NCBI GenBank assembly: GCA_965223165.1 | Contig: CBDCVQ010000020.1 | Location: forward strand, 1,178,001-1,242,000 | DNA from: JABDMH01 sp965223165 | GTDB lineage: Bacteria; Bacteroidota; Bacteroidia; Chitinophagales; Saprospiraceae | DNA length: 64,000 bases | Reading direction: 5' to 3' | Notes under the pieces: generated by a model | Databases searched by the model: none | What the model was told of the DNA's origin: nothing | The model's input: only the letters and a program-made list of their open reading frames with translations | Position numbers and translations under genes: made by a program | In this document: piece by piece, positions 17,203 through 25,145 of the stretch | Numbering within the stretch: position 1 is the stretch's first letter | How the letters are laid out: each line of letters opens with the position of its first letter

Positions 17203-18132
17203 GTGGCCACCGACCGTATCACGATCACGCCTGAACGATTAGCCGGGCATAACGGCAGCATCTATGCCCTCGCGGCAGATCCATCGCAGCAGGATGGCTT
17301 TTACTCTGCCGGGGGCGAAGGCTGGATCGTACGCTGGCCTTGGCTTGGTTCGCCGGACGGAAAGTTGGCAGCGGAGGTAGGACAGCAGGTTTTTTCATTG
17401 GCGTGTGTGCCTGATAGTCGTGTGCTTGTAGCAGGCACCATGGATGGCCATCTGTTCTTTGTGGACCTGGATCGTCCCGAAGAGGTGGCCAATGTAGTGG
17501 TACACCAACGAGGTATCTTTGCCATTCTGCCCAACCGAGATCGCCTGATCACCGCGGGAGGAGATGGCAAACTCGTCCTTTGGAATCTGGCTACCCGAAA
17601 GCCCGAGCAGACCATTCGGATCTCGCATGATCGGCTGCGCAGTCTGGCCTTCTCCCCCGATCAGAAGGTACTGGCCATCGGATCCAGCGATAAAAACATC
17701 TATTTGTTTCACACCGAAACATGGAAGCTGATCGACGTGATCGAGGACGCCCATGACAGCTCGGTGTTTGGATTGACCTTTAGTGCAGATGGTCAGCAGC
17801 TCATCAGTGGTGGCCGCGATGCCCACCTAAAGTGTTGGAATCTGGCCGACGGCTTTTCGCTGGTGCAAGACCTGTCTGCCCACTGGTTTACGATCAATGC
17901 CCTGGCGCTGGATCCGACAGGCAGGCTGCTGGCTAGTGCCAGTAGAGACAAGACCATCCGATTGTGGCGCATGCCGGACTTTACCCTGCTCAAGGTATTG
18001 GACAATAAGCTGCCGGAGAGTCATATCAATTCGGTGAATGATCTCACCTGGTCGCCCGACGGCAAAGTCCTGGTGAGTGCCAGTGACGACCGAACCCTGA
18101 TACGATGGCAAATCGAATATGAACAGCCGTAA
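17203..18132 (+). CDS. WD40-repeat beta-propeller protein
   Basis: A 309-aa protein made almost wholly of WD40 blades, with repeats ending in recognisable WD or WN dipeptides: GEGWIVRWPW, GGDGKLVLWNL, GSSDKNIYLF, GGRDAHLKCWNL, SASRDKTIRLWRM and SASDDRTLIRWQI. Six to seven blades are visible, enough for one propeller. No signal peptide, so likely a cytoplasmic scaffold; partners are unknown. The start is a GTG at 17203 (MATDRITITPERLAGHNGS). It is divergent from the phosphopantetheinyl transferase. Confidence 0.9.
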   Translation: MATDRITITPERLAGHNGSIYALAADPSQQDGFYSAGGEGWIVRWPWLGSPDGKLAAEVGQQVFSLACVPDSRVLVAGTMDGHLFFVDLDRPEEVANVVVHQRGIFAILPNRDRLITAGGDGKLVLWNLATRKPEQTIRISHDRLRSLAFSPDQKVLAIGSSDKNIYLFHTETWKLIDVIEDAHDSSVFGLTFSADGQQLISGGRDAHLKCWNLADGFSLVQDLSAHWFTINALALDPTGRLLASASRDKTIRLWRMPDFTLLKVLDNKLPESHINSVNDLTWSPDGKVLVSASDDRTLIRWQIEYEQP

Positions 18133-18261
18133 CCCGCCCCTTGAGCACCATACAACAGTCGTCATCGGCTCCCTTACTAGTGCCCTCCTAGATGTGACTT
18201 CTGAGACCTCATATGCTTAGACATTTGCATATCTTACGCGCATCAATCAAGTGCATCCTGC

Positions 18262-18798
18262 ATGATACTATCTGACAAAGAGATCTTGCGCAAAATCGCC
18301 ACCGGCGACATTGTCATCGAACCCTTTGACCGCACCTGCCTAGGCACGAATTCATACGACGTGCACCTCGGCAAATACCTGGCCGTCTACGTCGATGATG
18401 TGCTCGATGCCAAGAAGCACAATCACATCAGCGAGATTGTCATCCCCGACGAGGGCTATGTGCTCCAGCCCGGCAAACTCTACCTGGGCGTCACCCAGGA
18501 ATACACCGAGACCCACACCACTGTCCCCTTCCTCGAAGGCAAATCCAGCATCGGCCGCCTGGGCATCGACATCCACGCCACCGCCGGCAAAGGCGATGTC
18601 GGTTTTTGCAACACTTGGACCCTGGAGATCTCCTGCGTCCAACCCGTCAAAGTCTACGCCGGCATGCCCATCGGACAGCTCATCTACTTCACCGTCGAAG
18701 GCGACATCGAAAACTTTTACAACAAAAAACGCAACGCCAAATACAACCAGCGCACGATCAAGCCGGTCGAGTCGATGATGTGGAAAAATGAGTTTTAG
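18262..18798 (+). CDS. dcd: dCTP deaminase
   Basis: Deaminates dCTP to dUTP for thymidylate synthesis. The 178-aa length and sequence fit: MILSDKEILRKIATGDIVIEP opening, NSYDVHLG, the catalytic-site segment FLEGKSSIGRLGIDIHATAG and GFCNTWTLEIS, and a C-terminal KYNQRT region that closes over the nucleotide. The enzyme is a homotrimer in other species. Codon use here is strongly biased to C-ending codons. Its stop overlaps the stop of the converging rhodanese gene by four bases. Confidence 0.96.
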   Translation: MILSDKEILRKIATGDIVIEPFDRTCLGTNSYDVHLGKYLAVYVDDVLDAKKHNHISEIVIPDEGYVLQPGKLYLGVTQEYTETHTTVPFLEGKSSIGRLGIDIHATAGKGDVGFCNTWTLEISCVQPVKVYAGMPIGQLIYFTVEGDIENFYNKKRNAKYNQRTIKPVESMMWKNEF

Positions 18799-19103
18799 GT
18801 AGGAAAGGTCTCTTGCCAGCTCAGCATCCCGCCTTCCAGATTTCTAAGGTTGGTGAAGCCAAACTGCTGGAGAAACATCTTGGCCTGGCCGCTGCGATTG
18901 CCGGAGCGGCAGTAGAGCACGATTTCTTTGTCCTTGTGTGGGTACAGCTCTTCGACAGAGGCGGGAATGTTGCCAAGGGGGATTAACTGACCGCCTACAT
19001 TAAACTCCTGATGTTCGTGGGGCTCGCGTACATCGATGAGGAGGAAGTCTTCTCCTGCGTCTAGTTTGGATTTCAGTTCGGTGACGTCTATGTCTTTGCT
19101 CAT
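18795..19103 (-). CDS. Single-domain rhodanese-like sulfurtransferase
   Basis: A 102-aa stand-alone rhodanese domain. LLIDVREPHEHQEFNVGG and the active-site loop YCRSGNRSGQA with catalytic Cys65 are clear; the six-residue loop is the type that carries persulfide sulfur, as in GlpE/PspE-like proteins. No signal peptide, so cytoplasmic. The sulfur donor and acceptor are unknown. It converges with dcd, overlapping by four bases at the stops. Confidence 0.92.
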   Translation of the reverse strand: MSKDIDVTELKSKLDAGEDFLLIDVREPHEHQEFNVGGQLIPLGNIPASVEELYPHKDKEIVLYCRSGNRSGQAKMFLQQFGFTNLRNLEGGMLSWQETFPT

Positions 19104-19498
19104 GCGTGTTGAACGGTTTTCATATGAGCCTGTACGACCCTCGGGACAATGGCTTCATATCTTTGTTATCTTCTGGAATTCTTCGTCCGGTTTTGATGTA
19201 AGAACAAGGAACACCGATTAACGATTTCAGAACTATTTTTGATCGATGAACTTTCAAACAGATAACGTTTCCCGTAATTCTCAGCACGATCTTCATCTTA
19301 TGTAAAAGTCAGTCTTTCCTTGATTCACCATTTTGTGCTTCGCCGTAATTGAGCGACACTGAAAACTCAATCAATCATTTCTTCTAAATCAAACATGTTC
19401 ATTCTGCCAGCTAAAAGCTTCTCAAATCGACGTTCGTTAATCCTTGTTCGATATTCAATTTCATCTTTTCTTCATGCTGCCTGAAGATAACTGTCGGA
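19104..19498. other. 395-base non-coding interval
   Basis: AT-richer than its surroundings. A lone TATCTTTG (19158-19165, plus strand) has no -33 partner and no gene to serve. No protein-coding frame, tRNA or clear terminator was seen. Confidence 0.5.
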
Positions 19499-21649
19499 TT
19501 ATCTTGAAATAACAATTTTGTTCAGCGCTTGTTTGCGCAGACCGGCATGAAGGACCTTCATCAAGTACGTGCCGGGAGCGAGGTCGGCCAGATCGAGGCG
19601 CTCCGCCAGCGGACCGGTGTATAACCTTTGTCCTTGCATACTGAATACTTCCACCTCCCAACCAGCTGTCCGGTCCAATCCATGCTCGATAAAGATGGTG
19701 CCGCGCGAAGGGACCGGGTACACCACCATCTCCTGCTCCTCAAAGTCACGTAGCGGGGTGGAGATTACGGGTTCATTGCCCATGATCGGACGGATCATCA
19801 GTGCGCCAGGCCGCAGCAAGCCGCTCTCCCCCACATTGATCCAACCCAGGCCGGCATTGAAAAAGAGAAATCGCGCTGCGTCGGGCGAGTTTATATCATA
19901 CCCTACGGGAATCTTCAAGCTGTTGAGGCGTACCTGCTCCCATCCGATAAAGAATCGCCCCTTGGGAATGCGGAACGACGTCTTTTGATCGGCTGAATCC
20001 CGGAGATCGTAGGTGGTAAAACCCTGCAGGGTGTCAAAAAAAGCGTCTGCATAGTAGGGCTTGACCAGCTCCTGGACAAACTCCGGCTCGTCGTCCAGAC
20101 TGTCGATCCACACCTTGAGATTAAAGTGCTGGGTACTGATGTCACCCTCGATATGAGGGATATGTATCTGCAGCCCCTGCAGCTGGTCATCCATGTTGGT
20201 GTGAAACTCGAGGGCCAAGGTGGTGCGTTGATCTCCCACACCATTGTCAATGATGGCCGACTCGGCCGAGCCGTCATCGTAGGCAAAGTAATTGTCAAAA
20301 TGGGTGATGCCGGTGACGATATTGTTTTGGTCGGCCTTGATGATCTCGTCTTCTCGCCGAAAATCCAGGGTAGTGATGATCTCGTAGCGGCCCTGCGGCT
20401 GAACAATGGCCGTCAATGCGTCTTGCAGGCGCTCATAGTTCATGGACCCTCCGTCGTTCAGTTGAAAATCATAGGACACTCTACCCGGTCGCAGCGTCCA
20501 GTTTTGCACGGGCTCAATAAAGGTCCGGGCCATGAGTTCTTGTTGTCCATAAAAGACCCGTATCGTGGGGTCGTTCATGGTGAGGACCACTTGGTCAATG
20601 TTGTTGACGCTACTGATCACATTGGTCCGCACCTCGCCCGGCTCAAAGTGACTCGAAGGCATATGGCTATACGGCGACAGCACGGATCGGGGCGGGTACG
20701 TGAAAGCGATATCCCTAAAGGGCTCACTCGTCTCTTCATCGCTACCTAGCCGCACATAATCTACGTGCCATAGCTCCTGGAGTCCTTCGTTCTTCGAGCG
20801 ATTTCTAAATCGGAACTGAAAGGCATCATGCCGGAATGCGCTGTCGATGGTCAGCCGTTGGTACGCAAAATCCGGCGATGGCGCACTGGTGGCGACATCC
20901 TTGGAGAGGCCTTCGTGCTGCCAGACGCGAATCCATTGGCCGTCGGCGCTACGGAAATCGACTGTGAGCGAATCCTCGGTGCGCGGCTTGATGCCAAATC
21001 CCTTGGGCTGGCTGTAGAAGCTGAGATATCGTTCTCGGCCATCGCTCAAATCCATGAACCCGGAGGTCAGCTCGTCTGAGAATCCAATACCTCCGGGGTA
21101 GGGAGTGCCGGTCTCATCCAGGCCATCAAATGTGGCCACGCCCACCGTGAGCGGATCTCGGGATAAAGTGTAGTTGACAAAAATGTTTCGGTCCAGCCAG
21201 ATATCCGTGCGGGGATAGGGGCCATCATAGGCAAAGTCATCGACAAAGGGCAAGTCGACGTAACCCGCAGCGATAAAACGCAGTTCAAAATCCAAACATG
21301 CGTCATTGGTATCGCAGGCCGATAGACAAATGGCATCCTGGCCAAGCACTCCGTTGTTTTGAAAGGTGACACAGGTGTCCTGCACCTCGAAGGCTCCCAC
21401 CTCCAGACCGCTACATGCCTCAAAATGCACGGAATCCAGGATCTCGCCGAGCAGGGAGGAGGAGGCGCAAAATCGAGCATCACCATTCACCGGTACGTAT
21501 ACGTTGATCACGATGCGATCCAGGCTGCGTGCGTGATCAGCTGGGCCCGTCAAGATCAGATTGGTTCGAAGGGGCGTCTCTACCGGTTGGGCAAATAGTG
21601 TCCCGCCCAGGAGCAGGCTAGCAGTCAATAGAATCAGTGTTCGGGCCAT
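19499..21649 (-). CDS. Large secreted protein with T9SS type A sorting domain
   Basis: A 716-aa exported protein. The signal peptide is MARTLILLTASLLLGGTLFAQ. The N-terminal third contains a Cys-rich segment (CSGLEVGAF, CVTF, CLSACDTNDACLDFELRF) likely to be disulfide bonded, then several beta-sandwich-like regions with no catalytic motif I can identify. The C-terminus is a standard sorting domain: VVYPVPSRGTIFIEHG, then VEVFSMQGQRLYTG and LAPGTYLMKVLHAG. It should be exported by Sec, pass the outer membrane by T9SS and be anchored or released. It lies 22 bases behind the PASTA gene, probably one transcript. Confidence 0.85.
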   Translation of the reverse strand: MARTLILLTASLLLGGTLFAQPVETPLRTNLILTGPADHARSLDRIVINVYVPVNGDARFCASSSLLGEILDSVHFEACSGLEVGAFEVQDTCVTFQNNGVLGQDAICLSACDTNDACLDFELRFIAAGYVDLPFVDDFAYDGPYPRTDIWLDRNIFVNYTLSRDPLTVGVATFDGLDETGTPYPGGIGFSDELTSGFMDLSDGRERYLSFYSQPKGFGIKPRTEDSLTVDFRSADGQWIRVWQHEGLSKDVATSAPSPDFAYQRLTIDSAFRHDAFQFRFRNRSKNEGLQELWHVDYVRLGSDEETSEPFRDIAFTYPPRSVLSPYSHMPSSHFEPGEVRTNVISSVNNIDQVVLTMNDPTIRVFYGQQELMARTFIEPVQNWTLRPGRVSYDFQLNDGGSMNYERLQDALTAIVQPQGRYEIITTLDFRREDEIIKADQNNIVTGITHFDNYFAYDDGSAESAIIDNGVGDQRTTLALEFHTNMDDQLQGLQIHIPHIEGDISTQHFNLKVWIDSLDDEPEFVQELVKPYYADAFFDTLQGFTTYDLRDSADQKTSFRIPKGRFFIGWEQVRLNSLKIPVGYDINSPDAARFLFFNAGLGWINVGESGLLRPGALMIRPIMGNEPVISTPLRDFEEQEMVVYPVPSRGTIFIEHGLDRTAGWEVEVFSMQGQRLYTGPLAERLDLADLAPGTYLMKVLHAGLRKQALNKIVISR

Positions 21650-21671
21650 GTAATTAGCTATGCAAAGAAGG

Positions 21672-22448
21672 TTAATCCGGGCAATCCAAGGGTTCTTCGC
21701 GGGTCAGGTACAAGGTCACGGTATCTCCAGTATATACACGACTGCTGGGGTCTGGATATTGCCGCCACACAAAGGCACTGCCTTCATCCAGCACGGTCTC
21801 GTCCGCATTCTTCTCGCCTACCACCAGCTGCAATGAGCGCACGAGGAACACGGCTTCATCGATCGTCTTACAAGCCAAATCAGGCATGCTCAAAGAGGCG
21901 CCGGTGGGCTTGGATACAATCATCTCGAGAGTGCCGCCCTTGTCAATCAACGTATTGTCCTTCCTTCGGTCGGCATTGACGATGGTCTCGCCATCGTACA
22001 CCACCTCCAGGATGTGATCCGGCGCACCCGAGTCAAACTTTCGTCCAATGATCTTCGCGTTAATCTCAAATCCTTGCTTCAGCTCTCGCCGTTTGCGCTC
22101 AAAACTCTTGCCGTACATGATCGGCAGTCTGCGCAATGGAATTTGATCAGCCAGGTATTTTGTCACGGTGACGTATATCTTTCGCTTTTGTTTGACCCGG
22201 CTTTCACCCGGCGGATTCTGATCAATGATGATCCCGCCATCCTTGCCCACGATGAAGGCCGAGTCTATCACCACTATCTGAAAGGAGTTCTTTTTGGCGT
22301 CCTGCCTGGCCTCTTGAATGGGTACGTCCGTGTAGTCCGGAAGGACCAGGGCCTGGCCGTGATGGGTGTACAGCCGTAGCCACAGCATACTCAGCAATAG
22401 ACAGCCGATCAGAAACAGCGCGATGAGTCCAAGGTTTCTCCAGATCAT
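21672..22448 (-). CDS. Membrane-anchored PASTA-domain protein
   Basis: A 258-aa protein with one N-terminal membrane helix (about residues 5-27) and three PASTA domains in the periplasm. Domain openings are VLPDYTDVPIQEARQDAKK, a more divergent second, and SMPDLACKTIDEAVFLVRS; each ends with the typical IDQNPPGESRVKQKRKIYV-like Pro and basic strand. In Gram-positives PASTA domains sense muropeptides or lipid II as part of Ser/Thr kinases; here there is no kinase domain. A promoter lies just upstream and the T9SS cargo gene follows at 22 bases. Confidence 0.9.
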   Translation of the reverse strand: MIWRNLGLIALFLIGCLLLSMLWLRLYTHHGQALVLPDYTDVPIQEARQDAKKNSFQIVVIDSAFIVGKDGGIIIDQNPPGESRVKQKRKIYVTVTKYLADQIPLRRLPIMYGKSFERKRRELKQGFEINAKIIGRKFDSGAPDHILEVVYDGETIVNADRRKDNTLIDKGGTLEMIVSKPTGASLSMPDLACKTIDEAVFLVRSLQLVVGEKNADETVLDEGSAFVWRQYPDPSSRVYTGDTVTLYLTREEPLDCPD

Positions 22449-22484
22449 TGCTCAATCCAACAACTATTGTGCATTTCGGGCACC

Positions 22485-22512
22485 CAAAGGTAAATCTAAT
22501 ATTTAGGACAAA
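22485..22512 (-). promoter_or_regulatory. Promoter for the PASTA / T9SS cargo operon
   Basis: Read on the minus strand, TTTG (22509-22512) is followed after 16 bases by TACCTTTG (22485-22492), a perfect -7 element with a spacer one base short of the usual range. The PASTA start codon is 37 bases downstream. Confidence 0.55.
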
Positions 22513-22632
22513 TATGAAATTTAGTCATAATGTTTATTAATCACATTTTCTGATCATTACCGTGTGATCGGAGTGGATCATTGACCTGCCATCCGAGGGA
22601 CACAGATAGTACAGGCTTTTTGAGATAGATCA

Positions 22633-22640
22633 TACCTTTG
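22633..22640 (+). promoter_or_regulatory. -7 element upstream of the MATE transporter gene
   Basis: TACCTTTG matches the -7 consensus and is 20 bases before the ATG, implying a very short leader. A TTTG lies only ten bases upstream, too close to act as -33. Confidence 0.4.
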
Positions 22641-22660
22641 GCGCGCAAATCACTACATCT

Positions 22661-23959
22661 ATGCCCATCAATCGGGAGATCTTAAGACTGGCGATACCAA
22701 ACATCATAAGCAACGTATCCGTACCCTTGCTTAGTACGGTAGATACTGCTTTGATGGGCCATCTCTCCCAAGCACACCTGGGAGCGGTGGGCATCGGCTC
22801 GATGATCTTCAACTTCATCTACTGGAATTTTGGCTTTCTGCGTATGGGCACCACCGGGCTCACCGCCCAAGCATTTGGCGCTGCCGACGACACAGCCATC
22901 GGATCCACGCTGGGCCGGTCGGCCCTGGTTGCCATGGGGCTAGGGCTGCTGCTTTGGCTGTGCCAGTGGCCGTTGGAATGGGCCAGCCTCCAGCTGCTGC
23001 AGGTAGATGCGGGACAGACCGGATTGGTGAGTGAATATTTTCGCATCCGGATCTGGGCCGCACCGGCTAGTCTCCTGTCTTATGTGGTCCTGGGCTGGCT
23101 CTTTGGCATGCAAAACGCGCTCTATCCGCTCTACCTCACCATTGTGGTGAATGTGGTCAACATTGGTCTCAGCTTCCTCCTGATTATCCGATTTAATATG
23201 GGCATCGCAGGAGTAGCTTGGGGCACGGTGATTGCTCAGTACGTAGGCCTGATCGTTGGGGTATCGATGCTGGCCGGCCGGTACCGACCCTACCTCCGGG
23301 CCATTCGTCTCGCGCTGCTACGGGAGTTGGCACCGATGCGCAATTTCTTCCGGCTCAACGTCGATCTCTTCTTGCGTACCCTCTGCCTGACTTTTGTTTT
23401 TGCCTTCTTCTATAGCGAGTCCTCTGCCAGCGGCCCCCTCGTCCTAGCGGTCAATGTGGTGCTCTTACAGATGGTCAATTGGATGTCATATGGTGTGGAT
23501 GGCTTTGCTTTTGCGGCGGAGAGCCTGGTGGGCAAGTACAAAGGCAGACAGGATCTGGACAAGCTCAATAAGACGATCTCCCTCAGCATGGTCTGGGGCT
23601 TGGGCTTGGCGGCGTCCTTTGCTTTGCTGTATGCCCTCTGGGGCCAGGAGGTGTTCTCCATCTTTACGGATCAGGAGGAGGTGATTGCCGCCAGCGTACC
23701 GTTTATGATCTATATGATCCTATTCCCCCTGTTGGGCTTTCTCTCTTACATCTGGGATGGCATCTACATTGGCCTCACCGCGTCGAGAACCATGCGCAAT
23801 GCGATGTTGTTTTCGCTCATCGCGTTCCTCGTGTTACACTTTTCGCTCAAAGCCCACTACGGCAACCATGGCCTATGGATAGCCATGCTTCTTTTTCTTC
23901 TGGTGAGAGGATTAAGCCAAAGCGTACTGTATCGGATGTACGGCTGGAAGTTGAGGTAG
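22661..23959 (+). CDS. MATE-family efflux transporter (DinF-like)
   Basis: A 432-aa integral membrane protein with about 12 hydrophobic helices in two similar halves. It opens with MPINREILRLAIPNIISNVSVPLLSTVDTALMGH, the DinF-branch MATE start, and includes the GFLRMGTTGLTAQAFGA segment of helix 2. MATE proteins export drugs or metabolites in exchange for Na+ or H+; substrate cannot be assigned. It is a single gene, separate from the TA remnants that follow. Confidence 0.93.
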   Translation: MPINREILRLAIPNIISNVSVPLLSTVDTALMGHLSQAHLGAVGIGSMIFNFIYWNFGFLRMGTTGLTAQAFGAADDTAIGSTLGRSALVAMGLGLLLWLCQWPLEWASLQLLQVDAGQTGLVSEYFRIRIWAAPASLLSYVVLGWLFGMQNALYPLYLTIVVNVVNIGLSFLLIIRFNMGIAGVAWGTVIAQYVGLIVGVSMLAGRYRPYLRAIRLALLRELAPMRNFFRLNVDLFLRTLCLTFVFAFFYSESSASGPLVLAVNVVLLQMVNWMSYGVDGFAFAAESLVGKYKGRQDLDKLNKTISLSMVWGLGLAASFALLYALWGQEVFSIFTDQEEVIAASVPFMIYMILFPLLGFLSYIWDGIYIGLTASRTMRNAMLFSLIAFLVLHFSLKAHYGNHGLWIAMLLFLLVRGLSQSVLYRMYGWKLR

Positions 23960-24070
23960 AACAAGTGTAATGCCTCCAGCCTTCGAGACGGACAAATAGC
24001 GATTTTCAGCTATGGGATCACAGCAACTCCGTCGTTGCAGGCCTCAGGCCAAGGAGATATCTTTGAGGAA

Positions 24071-24322
24071 ATGGGGAGTACGAAGATCAAAGTGGACCAA
24101 GCCATGGAGGAGGCCATCGCCGCCCAACTGGCCAGTGGCGAATTTGATACACCGGAACAGGTGATAAATGCCGGACTAACCCTTCTGGCTGAGCGCCAGA
24201 AGAAGATCAAAGCACTCCAAAAAGCTTTGCAACAGGGCAGGGACAGCGGCTATCTGGATCATTTCGATTGGGAGAGCCACCGCAAGCAACTGGAAGCGGA
24301 TCATCTAGGTTCAGGTGGCTAA
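24071..24322 (+). CDS. parD: ParD-like ribbon-helix-helix antitoxin
   Basis: An 83-aa antitoxin-like protein, MGSTKIKVDQAMEEAIAAQL, with an N-terminal ribbon-helix-helix DNA-binding fold, then SGEFDTPEQVINAGLTLLAERQ, which is the classic ParD helix pattern, and an acidic C-terminal tail that would wrap the ParE toxin. I start at the ATG 24071 rather than the longer frame because the domain begins there. The toxin gene overlapping its end is truncated, so this looks like an orphan antitoxin. It may still bind its own operator. Confidence 0.85.
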   Translation: MGSTKIKVDQAMEEAIAAQLASGEFDTPEQVINAGLTLLAERQKKIKALQKALQQGRDSGYLDHFDWESHRKQLEADHLGSGG

Positions 24323-24389
24323 ATGGAAGCTATCGCGAAGCGCCCAGGCTGATTTGCAGGAGACCGGAGGGAGTCATTCTAAATTCTAA
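24315..24389 (+). pseudogene. parE: Truncated parE toxin remnant
   Basis: A GTG at 24315, overlapping the parD stop by eight bases as in intact parDE pairs, opens a frame reading VAKWKLSRSAQADLQET, a good match to the first 17 residues of ParE (RelE-fold gyrase-targeting) toxins. After that the frame loses any resemblance (GGSHSKF) and stops at 24387-24389. Full ParE is about 95-100 aa. I found no continuation in the other frames downstream, so the body was probably deleted. Confidence 0.7.
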
Positions 24390-24510
24390 TCGATAGAATG
24401 TTGCACCAAAAAATGGAGGTAGATACACACCTACTTGAATAGCAATTTCCCGATCGATTTCACATTACTCCATCACGATGCAGCAGCTGGACGGGAAGGC
24501 TGTGAACCGG

Positions 24511-24810
24511 CTAGGTTTCATTGAGAAGCTCTACTTTGAAATCTATCTTCGCTCTCATGGCATGAAAAACCTTGATCAATGTTTCGAGTGTGACATTCTT
24601 GCGATTGTTTTCAAGTTTGGAGATTTGTGCTTTCTTCACTCCAATTAGTTCGCCCAGTTGTGACTGGGTGAGATTCCGACTCCTCCGGATCTGTTTGATG
24701 GTCTCTCCAATCAACTCCAATTGCAGTTCAAATTCGTACTGTTGCCTCTCGGGCGATCCGATTTTGCCGATGTATTTGTCTTTTATTTCCTCAAATGGTA
24801 TATCCTTCAT
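24511..24810 (-). CDS. higA: HigA-type XRE-family antitoxin
   Basis: A 99-aa protein with a helix-turn-helix of the XRE/HTH_3 type in its second half: IKQIRRSRNLTQSQLGELIG, then VKKAQISKLENNRKNVTLETL. The N-terminal FEEIKDKYIGKIGSPERQQYE region is typical of HigA antitoxins of Bacteroidota. It binds its operator and neutralises a RelE-fold toxin when present. The toxin gene, two bases upstream on the same strand, survives only as a C-terminal fragment. Base use is AT-richer than the adjacent dnaE, consistent with acquisition. Confidence 0.88.
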   Translation of the reverse strand: MKDIPFEEIKDKYIGKIGSPERQQYEFELQLELIGETIKQIRRSRNLTQSQLGELIGVKKAQISKLENNRKNVTLETLIKVFHAMRAKIDFKVELLNET

Positions 24811-24812
24811 TT

Positions 24813-24974
24813 CTAATCGGATTCTTTAGACTCAAAAAATTCCATTCTAGCTCTTTGCGCCTTCTCCATTTCCATTCTATCCAACTTCTGCCTTTTCTTT
24901 TTAATTCCATGTGAGCAAATAACTAAGGTGTCTTGCTCGTCTGTTCGATCCCGGAAGGCAAACTCAAAGTATCT
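24813..24974 (-). pseudogene. higB: C-terminal remnant of a HigB/RelE-family toxin
   Basis: Upstream of higA on the minus strand, 53 codons are open from just after an in-frame TGA (24975-24977) to a TAG at 24813-24815. They read FEFAFRDRTDEQDTLVICSH then GIKKKRQKLDRMEMEKAQR, which matches the C-terminal half of the Bacteroidota RelE-fold toxins whose core reads AFWDKTD...TLVIATHGIIKKT. No start codon in a suitable place and no recognisable N-terminal half remain between here and the dnaE ATG at 25146. The usual length is about 110 aa. Confidence 0.7.
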
Positions 24975-25145
24975 TCAAAGGGAAACACAATCTGTAAATC
25001 AACCAACGGTTCCGGTCAACATCTCCACCATTCAACACTTCCACAATTAGACGCTTCCTCCTCATATCAAAACAGATCTATATATTTCCGTGCCTCCCTT
25101 TTCCGTTGTACCTTGCCTTTTCTACACAAACAAGTACCGCTTCCT

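Noticed and set aside
19158..19165. TATCTTTG promoter box
   Set aside because: No -33 partner and no plus-strand gene downstream for several kilobases.
24933..25145. N-terminal extension of dnaE
   Set aside because: The PHP domain begins at the ATG 25146, and the extension is antisense to the toxin remnant with no homology to DnaE.
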